A stretch of 64,000 bases of DNA from Rallus limicola (taxonomy: Eukaryota; Chordata; Aves; Gruiformes; Rallidae): contig JAKCOZ010000005.1 of NCBI GenBank assembly GCA_022605955.1, forward strand, positions 45,498,950 to 45,562,949, given 5' to 3'. How positions within the stretch are numbered: the stretch's first letter is position 1; each line of letters starts with the position of its first letter. The notes beneath the pieces were generated by a model. That model did no database searches and was not told the DNA's origin. It was given only the letters and a program-made list of their open reading frames with translations. Shown piece after piece: positions 38,401 to 50,600 of this stretch. The position numbers were made by a program, and so were the translations under genes.

Positions 38401-39478
38401 AGATATTGCATTTGCTCTGTTTATGTGTAAGGGGATCACTTAGTGGCTGAGGGTACATCCAAACTGGTAGAAGTCCAGAAGCATTCACTTCTGGAGTGTC
38501 AGTTCCTTTTCATGACACAAGGGCAGCATGAGCAAATGGAGAGGCTACCTTGGGTTCGGTGCTGCTTGCAGCTCTTTCCTGAAGGGAATTTATCACCAAG
38601 TTTAGTATGACCTCTTTGGTATCCTTTCTTGACTACTTTTAACGGAGTCTCTGTAGTTGGCACTGCACATATTGTTTTGCTTAAAGTCACAAGAGAAAAA
38701 TAAACAAACTTGAGGGAAAAAACTTTATCATGCCATCATCTCTGGTTTCATTGTTTATGTACAGTGGTTTGGTATCCCAAGACATCTTAAAAATACCAGG
38801 ATGTAGGAAATAATCACAGATAAAACTTCTTTCAATTTGGATTTGGTCATATTGCCTAGTCTTCTGGCTGGCTAGACTCCTGCTGCCTTCCTGAACTCAA
38901 TGAAGAATAGCAATATAAGCTATGACATAACAAATGCTTCTTTCTTGGTTCTCTACTATATTTAATTCAGGATTATTTTTTCATATGACATAAAAAAATA
39001 GCTCCTGTAGAAAGAATACAGAAACTGAGGTCTCCTTCATGTGACTTTCTCAGTGCTGCATTGTGTAAAATCTCCAAAAACCCTTAAGAGCACAAGTCCT
39101 GCTAATTGTTAATTGGGACATTCAATGGGACTTGAGCACCCACTTCACTTAATTGCTTTTGAACAGCCAACACAGCTCTGAGAAGTGGCAGACGTTTGTG
39201 ACCAGATTTACTCCTATATCCTGGGTCCAATTTGTCAAGAGCAAAAGCATCACTTAAAAAATGTCATTGACCCTCAATTGTTCAGCTTTTCTGCAGAATC
39301 TGGGCTACCTATTGCTGGAGCTGTTTTGTTCCACTTGGCCTTTTTTGAATTTTTTTTTATTTTTTAACAAAAATAAATAGATATAAAACTTTTATAGATT
39401 AATGTTCCTTTCCCTTAATTTTAAAGCATTTATTTTAATGTGATTTTTGGCTGACAAAAATTATACTCCTGGCAGTGT

Positions 39479-39545
39479 AATAATTACTTGCATTTGTATT
39501 GTACCTTTCATCTCAAGTGATCCCAAAGCACTTTACTAACTTAAC
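39479..39545 (-). mobile_element. MIR-like SINE tail fragment
   Basis: The plus strand reads TTGCATTTGTATTGTACC followed by TTTCATCTCAAGTGATCCC and AAAGCACTTTAC. This is the reverse complement of the tail of a widespread amniote SINE. Only the tail is recognisable. A related tail lies at 61423-61480. Confidence 0.5.
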
Positions 39546-39639
39546 AAGCTGAAACACACTGTATTAAATGCTACACATAGGGATCACTTCACCCACCACT
39601 AAAACAACCACTTATGTGGTGAAATGAGCCAACTGTTGA

Positions 39640-39858
39640 AGGGCTCAGTTCTGGAAGGTGCTGAGCTCTATTAGCCTGATACAATACCCAGTAGAAAGAG
39701 TCCTAAAGATTTCACTGGGCTCTGGATTAGGATTTATTACAGTCTTCCATCAAAGCATTTAGGAACATGCTTAACTTAAGCACTTCAGCAGTTCCACTGA
39801 CATTAATGGAGCTTGAAGTTGCTTAAAGTTGAGCTTGTGAGTTTTTGAAGTAGGGCCA
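39640..39858. mobile_element. Old palindromic MITE-like repeat fragments
   Basis: AACATGCTTAACTTAAGCAC, then TCCACTGACATTAATGGAGC, then GCTTAAAGTTGAGCTTGTGAG form a degenerate inverted repeat around about 39805. I recall this pattern from palindromic, non-autonomous repeats common in turtle and crocodile genomes. An adjoining CTCAGTTCTGGAAGGTGCTGAG at about 39644 resembles another such repeat. Family name not assigned. Confidence 0.45.
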
Positions 39859-40589
39859 GGTGTCTCAGTGGTGTATGGTACAGATCATAGCAAGTGCATT
39901 GACAGTGCACAGAGAAGCAGAAAACGAGAAGTGAAGAACACCCTAACTCATCAAATCCACTGTGGAAATAGGGTTGCCCAGTTTAAACACCCTTACCAAG
40001 CACATGATCAAGACAACATGAAGAATTGCTAGTCCAGTCCTTGAAACAGTTATGCATTCAACACATACCAGTAAGTTTATGTTATTACCTCTGTTTTATT
40101 ACCAATGCTTTATTATTTGGAGACTGTAAAATTATGAATCTTTTTGTGTTTGCAAATCATAGATTCCTCTTAATGTAATCCAATAATTCATTACTTTTCT
40201 TCCTGCACTGGTAGTTGGATTAATAAGCGTTGCCTACATTAATTTATTAATTTAAAAATGGTAGGAAATAATAGACCTATGAGCTAAAGCAAAGAGATTG
40301 GAAAGAAGTACAGTAAAGCAACTGGAGGGAAAAAAATGTGGCTGCTCTGTTTAGTATTAGGCAGCTCCAAGGATGGTACTTCTCAGTCCCAAAGAATGTA
40401 AGGTTTTGTGATACTAGAAAAGATAGTAAGTCCAGGTCAGAGCTGGGACAGTAATAACCCTTCTTCATAACCTGACTGCACCCTTCCATGTTAACATACT
40501 GTGAACTGAGCACAAGTGACAAAACCAATCCATCACTGCACCGCCAACACAAAGAAGAATAGAGAGGTTAACAGAAATTGATGACATCC

Positions 40590-41200
40590 CTGCTCGAATT
40601 TTACACTGATTCGGCCAGCTCTACGATTGAAACAGACAAAGATTTATAGTCCAAGCTAGGACGCTGGCTCTCCTTGATTGCCTTGATTTTTTTTTTTTAT
40701 GCGCTTCTGCATATTTATTTCCAAGCTCATCACGGGCTTGTAGCATTAGAATGCTGATTTGATTTTACATTCCAAGAGGAGTAGACATTATGCAGCCATT
40801 TGCATGATGTGAGAGAAATCACCATAACGGTTTGTGATATCGGCAACCAAAATAATCGCTAATGTTCACCTGCATAAGCAGGATTGTGTAATTTTTTTTT
40901 TTTTTAAATTCAGATATTTTTTTCCTTTTGCTTTTCTCCCTGTTAAAAAAAAAATAAAAAGAGGGAATTATTCCATATCCTGTGGATGAGAAATTGTGTT
41001 TTGTCATGCCTCCGAGGGCTACAGTGGTATTGAGCTTTTATGAATTCGTTTGATATCAGGGCTGAGCGTTACGAGTTCCAACACAAATTTTTTTCCCTGT
41101 GACATTATTACTGAAAGCTTTTATCAGTTCATTGTGACAAAAAATTGATTATTATCCTTGACATTTGATGGATAGCTTTCATAAAAATACATTTTTGTTT
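40590..41200. promoter_or_regulatory. Candidate conserved regulatory element, CpG-bearing
   Basis: Between 40595 and 41072 I count 13 CpG dinucleotides in about 480 bases, whereas the preceding 1.5 kb has only about four. CpG is normally lost from methylated AT-rich bird DNA, so this points to constraint or low germline methylation. A perfect octamer ATTTGCAT (40798-40805; POU-factor type) is present. The sequence is complex and repeat-free apart from T runs at about 40687 and 40891. There is no open frame of note, so a coding exon is unlikely. An enhancer or conserved noncoding element is inferred, not shown. Confidence 0.4.
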
Positions 41201-42665
41201 TGGTTTTTTTGTGTGTAAGTCTGTAAAGTTTTCTTCGGAAGGCTCTATTTTCTGGAGAGGGGAAAAAAAAATCAAGCAACAACCACTTACTCCATGGAGC
41301 ATTCTCATATCACTGCTATCTGTGAAAAAAAGTTGGAAGTGAAGTTACAATCCTGCTTCCTTACAGCTTCTTCCACTTAAACACTATGAAAATGCACATT
41401 CCCACAACTTGGAGGTACATTTGGTTTTGCAATATAACTGTTTCATAGGTACCTGAAAAGAGGATTTTGAAGTGGTTGAGACAGAGGCATTGATAGCCAC
41501 TCCATAGTTGAAGTTAATTCAGGCCTTTGTCTTTGCTGGATTCTCATACCTCTTTGGAGTTCTTGTATTTTAAACGAACATTCAGCAGGTGTGCGACAGA
41601 AGAACAAAGCTACCTTTAAAGAGTTTAACTCTTGTTTATTGCATTCTAGCAACAAGAAGCAATAGGATTCGACTTGTTCTGAACAATGCCAGGAGCTGAA
41701 GCTAATGGTGATTCAATTACGGTCCTTCACAAATGGGAATATTCACCTCTGTGTGTGCATTAGTGTTGATGGGAGCTCTGTGCTTGCCTTGGGAGGGGAA
41801 TATACTTTAAGAGAATGTGGCAGAACTGTTTTCTTCTAGAGAAGTGGGAAATGGCTGCTTTCCCTGGTTGCCATTCTCAATGATGGATTCATAGGAGTCT
41901 TCCCAGGGACCCTCACTGAAACGAGAAGTGGGAGGATACTGAATTTTAGAGAAATTTGTGAAGACAGAAAGTCAGCCAGAGGCCAGACCAGCCATTCACT
42001 AGAGAAAAGGGGCTTTACAGAAGATAAGATTAGTTATAGGAACAGATTTTAACCTTTTGAAGCAAATGCTGCTACGTGTTACATCAATTAAGAAAAAAAT
42101 AAGTAAAAGAGTTTTCTGATCTGTATGCCAATTTCCGACATTTGGTGGTTCTTGAGATCAGAGAAGTCAGCAGCGAGCAGGAAAAAAAAAAAGATAATTT
42201 AGGATTTCTATTACTCTTTCACAGATGCCAAAGTGATTCCTAGTGACAGACTGGTGCAGGGGCAGTTGCAACACAAGTGTGAAAGAAAGGAGGAAAGAGG
42301 CTACTGCACAGCTGTATCACAGAACCTGCAGTATGTGCCCTATACTAAGAGAAGTGAATAAACAACTACAATCATTTTAATTCCCTCCCCTAGACCATCC
42401 ACCTCTCTCCACTCCCAGTAAGTCTGTCCTGGGGGCAGGTTCTGAGGCAATTTTACCAAGTAGGGACAAGACAAATGTCAGTAATGCATTCTCTAGGGTA
42501 TACTTTGCATCTGTTCTTAGAAAGAAGGCTGTTTACCACAAGGAAATAGGTTTTGTTCTGATGGTACTGAGAGGAAAGGAACAAAATAATATTTTTAAGA
42601 AAAAATTAATATAACTTTAACAATGCTAAAATGCTTCATACATGATAAGTTTCAAAAAATGTTTA
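41201..42665. other. Noncoding DNA
   Basis: No gene or repeat family recognised. A T/G tract at 41191-41216 and an A-run near 42182 are the only simple features. Confidence 0.55.
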
Positions 42666-42669
42666 ATGG

Positions 42670-43450
42670 GATATCAGACTGATGGATAAATCTTGGAAGA
42701 GGAGTGGAAAAACTCTAGGGCTTTGGAAGAAATTGGTTGTTGTGTCACTGTTTAAGAGCAAATTCTTGAGTAAACTGTCAGCAGGTTATATGGATATAGA
42801 GCAACTAAGTCAAGGTGATGGGAGATGAAATCAATGAAGAATTAAAATAATGGCAATATACACACTGTCAATCAACGCAGCTTGATGAAAAAAATGGTCA
42901 GATAAACCTGCTCTTCTTGATTGAGTTTATGATTTCATTGGAAAAGATTTCTGTAAGGCATTTGATTTCATTATGATTTTAAAATACTACATATAGTGAA
43001 CTCATTAAATCCTTTCTAACTGTTAGTTTTTAAAAAGGAATTATAATGAAAAAATAATCCATCTGGTTTTTCTATTGGCTTCCTCCTGGCCTGATTCAAG
43101 TCATGACCTGATCAGTGATGCACAAAATGACATAAAATCAGTTGTGCTAAGATTTACATGTACAAAACCAACAGTATAGCAAATAATGAGGAAGATAGAT
43201 CTGAAGAAGAATCTGGATATTACACTAAACTGGACTTGCTCAGGTAGGATTTATTTTAACTTTTATAATGGCAATATTACATATCGAGGAACCAAGACTG
43301 CAAGTCACAATTTCTTTCTGAAGGAGAAACTTGTTTTGAAAAGGAGTATCATAAGGAGTTGGAAATTTAAAGGGATTCCTATGATGTGGCAAAACATATG
43401 ATGAAGAAGCTAAGAAAGCGAATATCTGTCCTCAGATCTGTGTCCAGAAA
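42670..43450 (+). mobile_element. Ancient CR1-lineage LINE, reverse transcriptase remnant
   Basis: A decayed reverse transcriptase in sense orientation. In order: a GFMK-like start of the RT core near 42880 followed by a TNL-type stretch in CAGATAAACCTGCTCTTC; then GATTTCTGTAAGGCATTTGA (about 42946), which encodes DFCKAFD, the conserved D-x-x-KAFD box of CR1-type RT; then the region of the FADD box at about 43150-43200, recognisable from the following NNEEDRS-equivalent bases AATAATGAGGAAGATAGATC; then an open stretch (43186-43401) with LDITLNWT and YRGTKTASHN, as after the catalytic box in the old CR1 lineage of turtles, crocodilians and birds. Many stops and indels. The 3' limit is uncertain. 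Confidence 0.7.
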
Positions 43451-43454
43451 AAGT

Positions 43455-44430
43455 AAGGAGTTGATGATTAAACAATGCAATAATTTATTTAAGGATCTCA
43501 TGCTTTCTCTAGTGGTTGGTGTTAAACTCAAAATTAAAAGCTTTTAAAAGATATGTTCTATCTTACCACCAGGCCTGACGCAAAAAAAAGAGAGGGTCAT
43601 AACTGTTCATCACACTGCTGAGTTTAATTTTTCCCTAAATTGTCAGCTTCGTAAAAAGAAAATATGTAACTGCCTGTGAGCTTCATAAACAAAAAGGATT
43701 GCATAAATTGAGATGCCCAGATTAGGGACTGAGGGCAATCAAAAGGTACGATTATAGTACCTAAATGCCAGTTTCAGGACCAAAAGCAAATCTGAGCATT
43801 CTTGTACGAAATGTGGTCACTTGCGTGTTGTATTTTAAAGATATTTTTGGTTGTTTTCTTCTTTTTTCTTGGTAGGACATTAGGATATTTTGTGCAGCTT
43901 TCAGAGGAAAGAGCAAGTCATCCACTTCTTTTCCTGTGTTAAAATCATTTTCATAGTCTAAAAACAGGAATGACCTACTCTTAAGCATGAAGCCTTGGCT
44001 CCATTTGTCTATGTGCTTGCTATGTGTGAGGTTTTCATTGACTGCATTGTGCATACCTGGTGGGTTAGCCTTGGCAAACAGCCACACTCCCACCCAGCTG
44101 CTCTCTCACTCTCTCTGCTGAGCAGGACAAAGGAAGAAAATAGAATGCAAAACTTTGTCTGTTGATATAAAAACAGAGAGATTGTTTACCACTTACGGTC
44201 ACTGGCAAGTACATTTCTTTTTTTCCTAATTAAAAAACCTTCCAGTGTTTGAGAAACAAAAGACAAACATTAAAACACCTCTCTGACCCCACCCCTGCCC
44301 ACAGTGGACACCCCTACAAGACCCCTTAGTGCCAAAGCCTTGCCACAGGCACACAGTACAGTGTAATACAAAATATACAAGCCTAACAAGTGGTTTGACA
44401 TAGTGAAAAGGCCAAGTGGCATGTTGCTGT
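43455..44430. other. Noncoding DNA after the old LINE remnant
   Basis: May include unrecognisable 3' sequence of the LINE. A 110-codon open stretch on the minus strand (43761-44093) has no recognisable domain and is not called as a gene. Confidence 0.5.
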
Positions 44431-44700
44431 TGCTTTTATATTTTCTGTTAATTTATAAGAATTACTCTGGCTAATTTTCTGCAGAAGAAAGCCCTTTTAA
44501 CCGAACTTGACAGGCACTATTCTCCGTCTATTTATATGTTAACATTAAAACCCTAATTAAAAAAAGGCTGATTTTAGCTTTATAAAACCAAAATTTGATT
44601 GGACTGTTCATTTAGCTTATTTTAGCGCTCTTATGATACAATGACAGATCCTGGTTTTATGAAGTTTCTATTGAAATTATTGTGTTGAAACTGATGAAAA
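44430..44700. promoter_or_regulatory. Candidate conserved noncoding element
   Basis: High-complexity AT-rich stretch with isolated CpGs (AACCGAACTT, TCTCCGTC, TTTAGCGCTC) and TAATTA homeodomain-type cores, resembling deeply conserved developmental noncoding elements. Evidence is textural only. Confidence 0.25.
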
Positions 44701-46049
44701 ACAAAACTCTGTTTTGGTTCTAGATAACATTTTTTTTAAACTGTTACATTATTGCTCTATGTATTCAAGTGAATATTGTAAAGCATAATACTACACTCTT
44801 GGCTAGACCTTCCTGTCAGCAATCCATTAGTTGTAATGAAACTAGTAAGTAACTAATGTACTATCTATATTAGAAATGTGCAGAGGTTGGAATATCAGTG
44901 GTATGAAGGCTTTTTGGGAATTTTAAAATTTGTCTGTCAGCATGACTGATTTCACAGAAAAGAAAATTATGGTAGAGCAAAGAGGGGAACTTTGGGTCAT
45001 TCAGATATCTTGCTTCAGAAAATTAGAGGTATTTGTTTTGATTTCAATATTTGAATCTTTGTTGTATTACAGCACTTGTCATTCTGTTATGATTGTAATT
45101 TGACAAATTATTTCTAATTGAAAAGTTAATTTCTGTGAAAAAATGAAATGTCTAGAATAATGTAAAAATCAGCCAATACAAAACTGTCAGAAATTTTCCT
45201 TACATTTTCAAAATCCTAGAAATATCAATCCCATTTGAAAAAGCATTTCTGTTTTGATAGCAGCATTTTCCAATGTATCCTGAATCCATCAATGTCTCTC
45301 TAAATGCCTCTGGTGTTACTCTTTCACAGATTTCCATATTCTTCATTCTCATTGCCAATTTGGTTCATTTTGCACACAAACTACAAAGCTTTACAAGCAG
45401 GTTTTAGAAGTAGGCCTGAACATAGAAGTGAACAGAATATTTCTATTATTTCCAAATTAAAGTGTTGGGGTTTTTTTTAGTTGGAAGACAGTTAGACAAG
45501 GATTTCAGGATAAATTAGATGCTAAGATGAATTTAATAAGGTTATGCAATGGCAAAAAGGCATTACTTTACACTGGATATTTGTGCAGACCAAAAGCAGA
45601 CATTGGTAGGAAGATACCAACAGCTTGAGATATTTGTAGTACTTTTCATGAGAGGAATAGTGAATTTATTCTCATGAATAAAAATAAATCAAGTTTAAAC
45701 TGTGAAGTTGGAGTCTATCCTGAGAGAAAGAATAATAAACTAAAAATAAATTGTTCTCTACTGTCGTGAGTGAATTATGCACATTACTCCAAACAGATTT
45801 TTTTGAGGTGATTTAGCCATAATCCACTTGTTTTGTGCTTGCATGTCTTCATTTTATGTATCCTATGTACAAAGATATATAAAAGACTATTTCTGAGATA
45901 TAAATATGCATATGCAAAGCCAAGTACAGTAAGATTGAATCATCTCCGTACATTCTGTAACAGCAAAATAAAAAGATGACAGGGAGCATCAAATTACCTT
46001 ATTTTACTAGCTTCTCCCTCAAACACATTTTAAAAAGTGCAAAACAATG
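44701..46049. other. AT-rich noncoding DNA
   Basis: No recognisable gene, RNA or repeat body. A G4-T8 tract lies at about 45461-45480. Confidence 0.55.
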
Positions 46050-46205
46050 TAATTTGTTGTGGCATGCTACTCCCTGTGTTGCTATTAAGCTATCCAGGTG
46101 ATGCTCTCTTGGGAGTCCACTCTGAACAGAGGCCTAATTCAAGACTGGATCACAACATCTGCACCAGATAGAATTTGTCATCTCCTGTCTTCAAGCCCAT
46201 TGGCT

Positions 46206-46218
46206 GTTGCTTAGCAAC
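46206..46218. promoter_or_regulatory. X-box-like site 1 (RFX type)
   Basis: GTTGCTTAGCAAC: two inverted copies of the RFX half-site RGYAAC (AGCAAC) with a single central T. The match is symmetrical. Confidence 0.5.
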
Positions 46219-46237
46219 TGGTCAATCTCACAGAGTA

Positions 46238-46251
46238 TTTGCCATGACAAA
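46238..46251. promoter_or_regulatory. X-box-like site 2 (weak)
   Basis: TTTGCCATGACAAA has the GCCATGACAA core of the third site's type but lacks the outer G and C of the half-sites. Confidence 0.3.
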
Positions 46252-46262
46252 TTAGTAGCGTT

Positions 46263-46276
46263 GTTACCATGACAAC
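46263..46276. promoter_or_regulatory. X-box-like site 3 (RFX type)
   Basis: GTTACCATGACAAC: the left half-site is a perfect RGYAAC on the opposite strand (GGTAAC) and the right one (GACAAC) has one mismatch. This is a near-consensus X-box. Confidence 0.55.
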
Positions 46277-46528
46277 CAGCTTTGTTACTTAATTAAATTG
46301 ATTTGAATCAGAATTGGCTTTCGGGGAAACAAGTGTGTTGTGTGAAGTAGTAAACAGGAGCTTGCAGCTAACCATTCATGCTTTGATGTAGCAGTCCCTA
46401 AAATCAACACAATCAGGATGAAATCCACAATCAAGTCCTGAAATCACCGCAGACAGATTTGCTCAAGATTTTAATATCCTTTTCCAGATTTTTAGATCAC
46501 TCTGGATATATTTAACAGTGGTCCTCTT

Positions 46529-46560
46529 GGGGGGGGTGGGGGGGGGGGGGTGGGGGAAGG
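46529..46560 (+). repeat. Poly(G) tract
   Basis: G runs of 8, 13 and 5 are separated by single T, then AAGG. Simple G-rich tract with quadruplex potential. It lies about 250 bases after the X-box cluster and is prone to length errors in assembly. Confidence 0.9.
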
Positions 46561-47249
46561 AGTATGGAATCCAAACAAAACACCCAACCTAAAAAAGAAC
46601 CCAAAACACATACAGCTCCAATTTTCCAATCAATATTTTGATAGTATAAGTAGGAAGGGTGCTGCTCTTAGCAACTGATTGTGAAGCCACGTTGCAGTGT
46701 CACTGGAAAATGCACAGCTTCAGACAGAAAGAGGAAGAGAAAGCAGATTATGTGGGGTAAAGAGCTCAGAATGGAATTTCTTGACATACTTTCTGTTTCA
46801 ACTCGAATGGCATTTTGACTGCTTCACTGGGAGTCTCGGTGTTTGCCATAATGCATGGCTCTGCCTGGCTTGGGGAAGTGAGGGAAATCCCTTCTTTTGA
46901 TACTTCAGGCCCAGGCATCACAAAATTAAAATATGGCAAGCTAGAAATTCAGATTTCACACTACCAGCAAATTTATTTTAACGGAAACACCTACACACTT
47001 TTTAATTATGTTTTCTACCCTTCTTATCCTCTTTGTAGACTGGCAGAGGCACAAGATTAACATATTTATATCTTACATATATTTAATGAATGAAACCTAC
47101 ATGTTAAGTACGAGTACAGCTGTTGCAGACTTCAGATATGCAATCTCACCGTTTTTCAGTTTATCTCTATTTTATAACTGGTAATGTATGGATGGCTGCT
47201 CTTGCTGTCCTTCCTGATCTTCTTGCAAATTTAACTGCACAACTCAAGT

Positions 47250-47660
47250 TGTGTTTTCCTTATAAAATATTAAACGAATTGCTTGGAATGATTTGAGATT
47301 TCTCATTATGTGTGACTGATTTAAAGCTCGAATGTGCTGTTTTGCATGGATGTTCCAAAGCTTAAGCCTATGTAAACAAAATGGGAAACATCAAGCTAGT
47401 GGTGACTCACATGGGAAACTGCAAAACGTTGACAAATTCTAAATTGCAAGGTGCTGTGTGGCCTTGCTACATTGCTTATGTGCTATCTGTAATTCACACT
47501 GCTATCATTAGAATATGCAGACAGCCTGAAGTAGATTTTTATTTCTTTAGACTTTATTAGAGTCTCACTTTTTTAATGCACTTGTTTTGAAAGTTTCTCT
47601 TTGTTCAGAAGCTTCTGGGAAGATAAATCATTTAAAAGAAAGAAGAAACATTTACATATG
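47250..47660. promoter_or_regulatory. Candidate conserved noncoding element
   Basis: Complex, repeat-free stretch with short homeodomain- and forkhead-like words (TAATTC, GTAAACAAA) and isolated CpGs. It resembles conserved noncoding DNA, but nothing in the sequence alone proves this. Confidence 0.22.
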
Positions 47661-50600
47661 CACCACTAGCAAAACTAAGACTGTCTTTCACACCTCTGAA
47701 TTCATACAAGGCATTTTCCTCTTTAAATCATTCACAGAACTTAGTAATTGTGAGACGTGATTTACAGCAAGGCACATAAAAGTTCCAAATATTTTGATGT
47801 TTTCTCCTGGTAAATATTATGCATTGTATGTGGTACGCTGATACCATGATTTCATCTTCAAAAATCCCATAGAAATGTCATATTGTCCTTCTCATTGTTA
47901 GAGCAGAATTAATAATAGGAACTGACATCTTTATTATACAGAGTGGGAAGCTACAAAGGAAAAATTAAGTCATTGTCAAAAGTTCAGAACTCAGAATCAC
48001 TGTTCACATGCCTGCCACATGCATCAATGTTAGGCTTCAAGTCTGACCAGCTAAAATTGCCATATCAGAAAGTACTTCTTAAAGCTGATTTTCAAGCATT
48101 TTTTCATTAAAAACTCCTTTATATTTTCTGTGGGGCTATAACTGGAGGAAAAAAAATAGACTATTAGGAGAAAAGGAAATTTTGATGAGTGCTTGTCCTT
48201 TCATATCTTTCTCTTGTTTTTTTTCTGACTGTTGAAACAACACAGTGTCAGAAATAAGTTGTTTTCTGAAAAATAGCTATTGATGTTAATAATAGAAAAG
48301 GCTAGGGAGTTAAAGTGGAAAGGAAGTGTGGGGTAGAAGTATATTGAAGGAATACATGCGAGTCTGAAACAGTGCCATGTTTTAGACTATCCACAAGTTG
48401 GACAGGTAATTGGGAGAAGGTGAGAAGCCATACATAAGAAGTGAGAAACAGAATTGTATGGAAAAGAAGAAAAAAGGCATAATCTTTCTTCATACATCAG
48501 AGGGGCAATAGCACACCTGTGGCATGGCTTGCTACTCATTTCAGTCACCAACAGCAATCAGTGTCATCCAGTTAAGGTGTAGCTTTAAGAAAGGGTCATA
48601 GTTTCTCTCCAGATGAGAGGAACAGACATGTCAGCAGTTTTTAGCCTTTGGAAAATAAAAGGTAGCAATACTGTAAGTACTTGGATTCCTTCCTAAGAGT
48701 GTTTGGCCCTTCAGAGATCACAAACTAGACTAAATATTAGGGGATGAGCAAAGACACAATTTCAGTAGTTGAGGAACCTTTACAGATATCATTCACGTCT
48801 GCATGGGGACTCTGGATACAAGAATAGAGTGGAGAATGATATTGGGTTTAAACATTTAATTTCATTACTGTATCTTCTCCTGCAGTATAGACAGAGGAAT
48901 ATTTGCACCACAGCCATGTAGCATTCAGTGATGGATCAGTCCCAAAAAACTGGCCCTCTAGTTGAAAAAACAGCTGTTCTATAGCTAAATCAGAGCTCTT
49001 AACTTCTGTGGCCTCTTTACAACATGAGGGGTGAGGTCAGTCCAGGGGTGTCTCAGACAGATAAACTGAATACCCAGCCTGATTGATCATGCTACTTGAC
49101 CTCAGGCAAAGTGGGCAGATACTTACAGACACTGCCCATTCCTATTTTACTAAGTTTGTTAAATAGTATAAATGCTTTAACTTGGCTTAGCCACAGCTAA
49201 TGGACATAACCATTTTGTAATATTCTGCTCTTTGCTGAAATGTTTCAGGGATAAGTTAAAGCAGGAATTTATAAGTATGGCACACTGTTTTCAGTAGCTT
49301 GTCATCACCTCTTACCCCTCTCAGTCCCTCCTAAGGAATATAAAGAATGGGAGCATATTTTTCTTTTCAAGGTTAGTGACTGTCATTACAGTAAAGGTGA
49401 ATGCTTCAAGATCTTTCTATAAAGATTAACTTCATATTCCTAGCAAGAAACTTTTCTCTTTTGGAAATGTTTTAATATTCTTCTGTAGCTAACTATCCTC
49501 TTCTGATTCATTGTAGGAAATGATGGGTTACTGATATTTTCCCTACCCACGCCTTAAGATTAAAGTTACAATTGAGCAACTGAAAGCATGTCCCTTTTCT
49601 CCTCCATGAACAGCGACAGATCTGATACACATCAATATAAACAAATGCAGAGGGACTAATACTGATCTCTCTTAAAGCCAAGTAGCTCTGGTATAATTTC
49701 AGGGAATTAGCACTATGAACCATCAAGATTCTTACCATGAACACAAACTGCTATTGTACTATGGACTGTACTAACAGATTATAATGTCGTACAGAGTTAC
49801 TAGTCAAAGATAAGGATAGTGGCCATATAAGTAAGGGGAAAACAAGAAAACAATAAGAAAGTCAATGTGGCATGGTTCAGCCATTGTACGTCACACAATT
49901 AATGGTTGAAAAGACACATTAGAGATAATAGTTTATTAGGAATAACTTTGCAAGTTAGGGTACCATAATTTAAGTTACGGGCTATAAAAATGCACATTTT
50001 AACAAATTGTAGAATCCCAGTTCTGGAAATCAGGATAGGATATCTTGAAAGCTGACAAGTTTTAACTGCAGATGCATAAGAAAGCTTGTTTCTCAGATAA
50101 ATTATGTAGACAGTATTTGGACATGAGGACTGAGGATCTGTCAGAGAGAAGCCAGGCTACAAGCCTGAGTGACATACAAGGTGATGATGAATTTGATTAA
50201 AAAGAAGTAAAAATAGAGCATTGCTTTCTTTCAGGTCTATGAAGACATTTAAACTTAAGGTGATAGTTACATCGCTGTAAACAACAAAGACCTGTGATTT
50301 AGAGGAAAAGAATACTAGCAAAAAGCAAGGCAAGTGGTACCACCATAATAAACTGAAAATGGGTATGAAATAATGGACCAGAGAAGGGAGGATTAGAAGA
50401 AATAAAAAATCACATATGTTATGGAAGGCCAGGGAAGACAGCACTTCAAGCATGGGATTGATTATACTGATGAGATGAGCATGATTTTTAATTCTGATCT
50501 TTGACTAGGAATCCTAAACAACTTTGATGACAATTGTTTCAGTTGAGAAGAAGATTTTGCAGTGAGAGAAGGGGTAGGAATTAGAATAGAGAAATCCCAG

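Larger units (their letters stand above)
46050..46330. promoter_or_regulatory. Candidate regulatory element with clustered RFX X-box motifs
   Basis: Three X-box-like sequences lie within 71 bases: GTTGCTTAGCAAC (46206-46218; two perfect AGCAAC half-sites, inverted, one-base spacer), TTTGCCATGACAAA (46238-46251; weaker) and GTTACCATGACAAC (46263-46276; close to the standard RFX site). RFX factors bind such sites as dimers and drive ciliary and other genes. The flanks carry AATTAAATTGATT homeodomain-type sequence. No transcription start or CpG island is evident, so a distal enhancer is more likely than a promoter. Confidence 0.45.
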
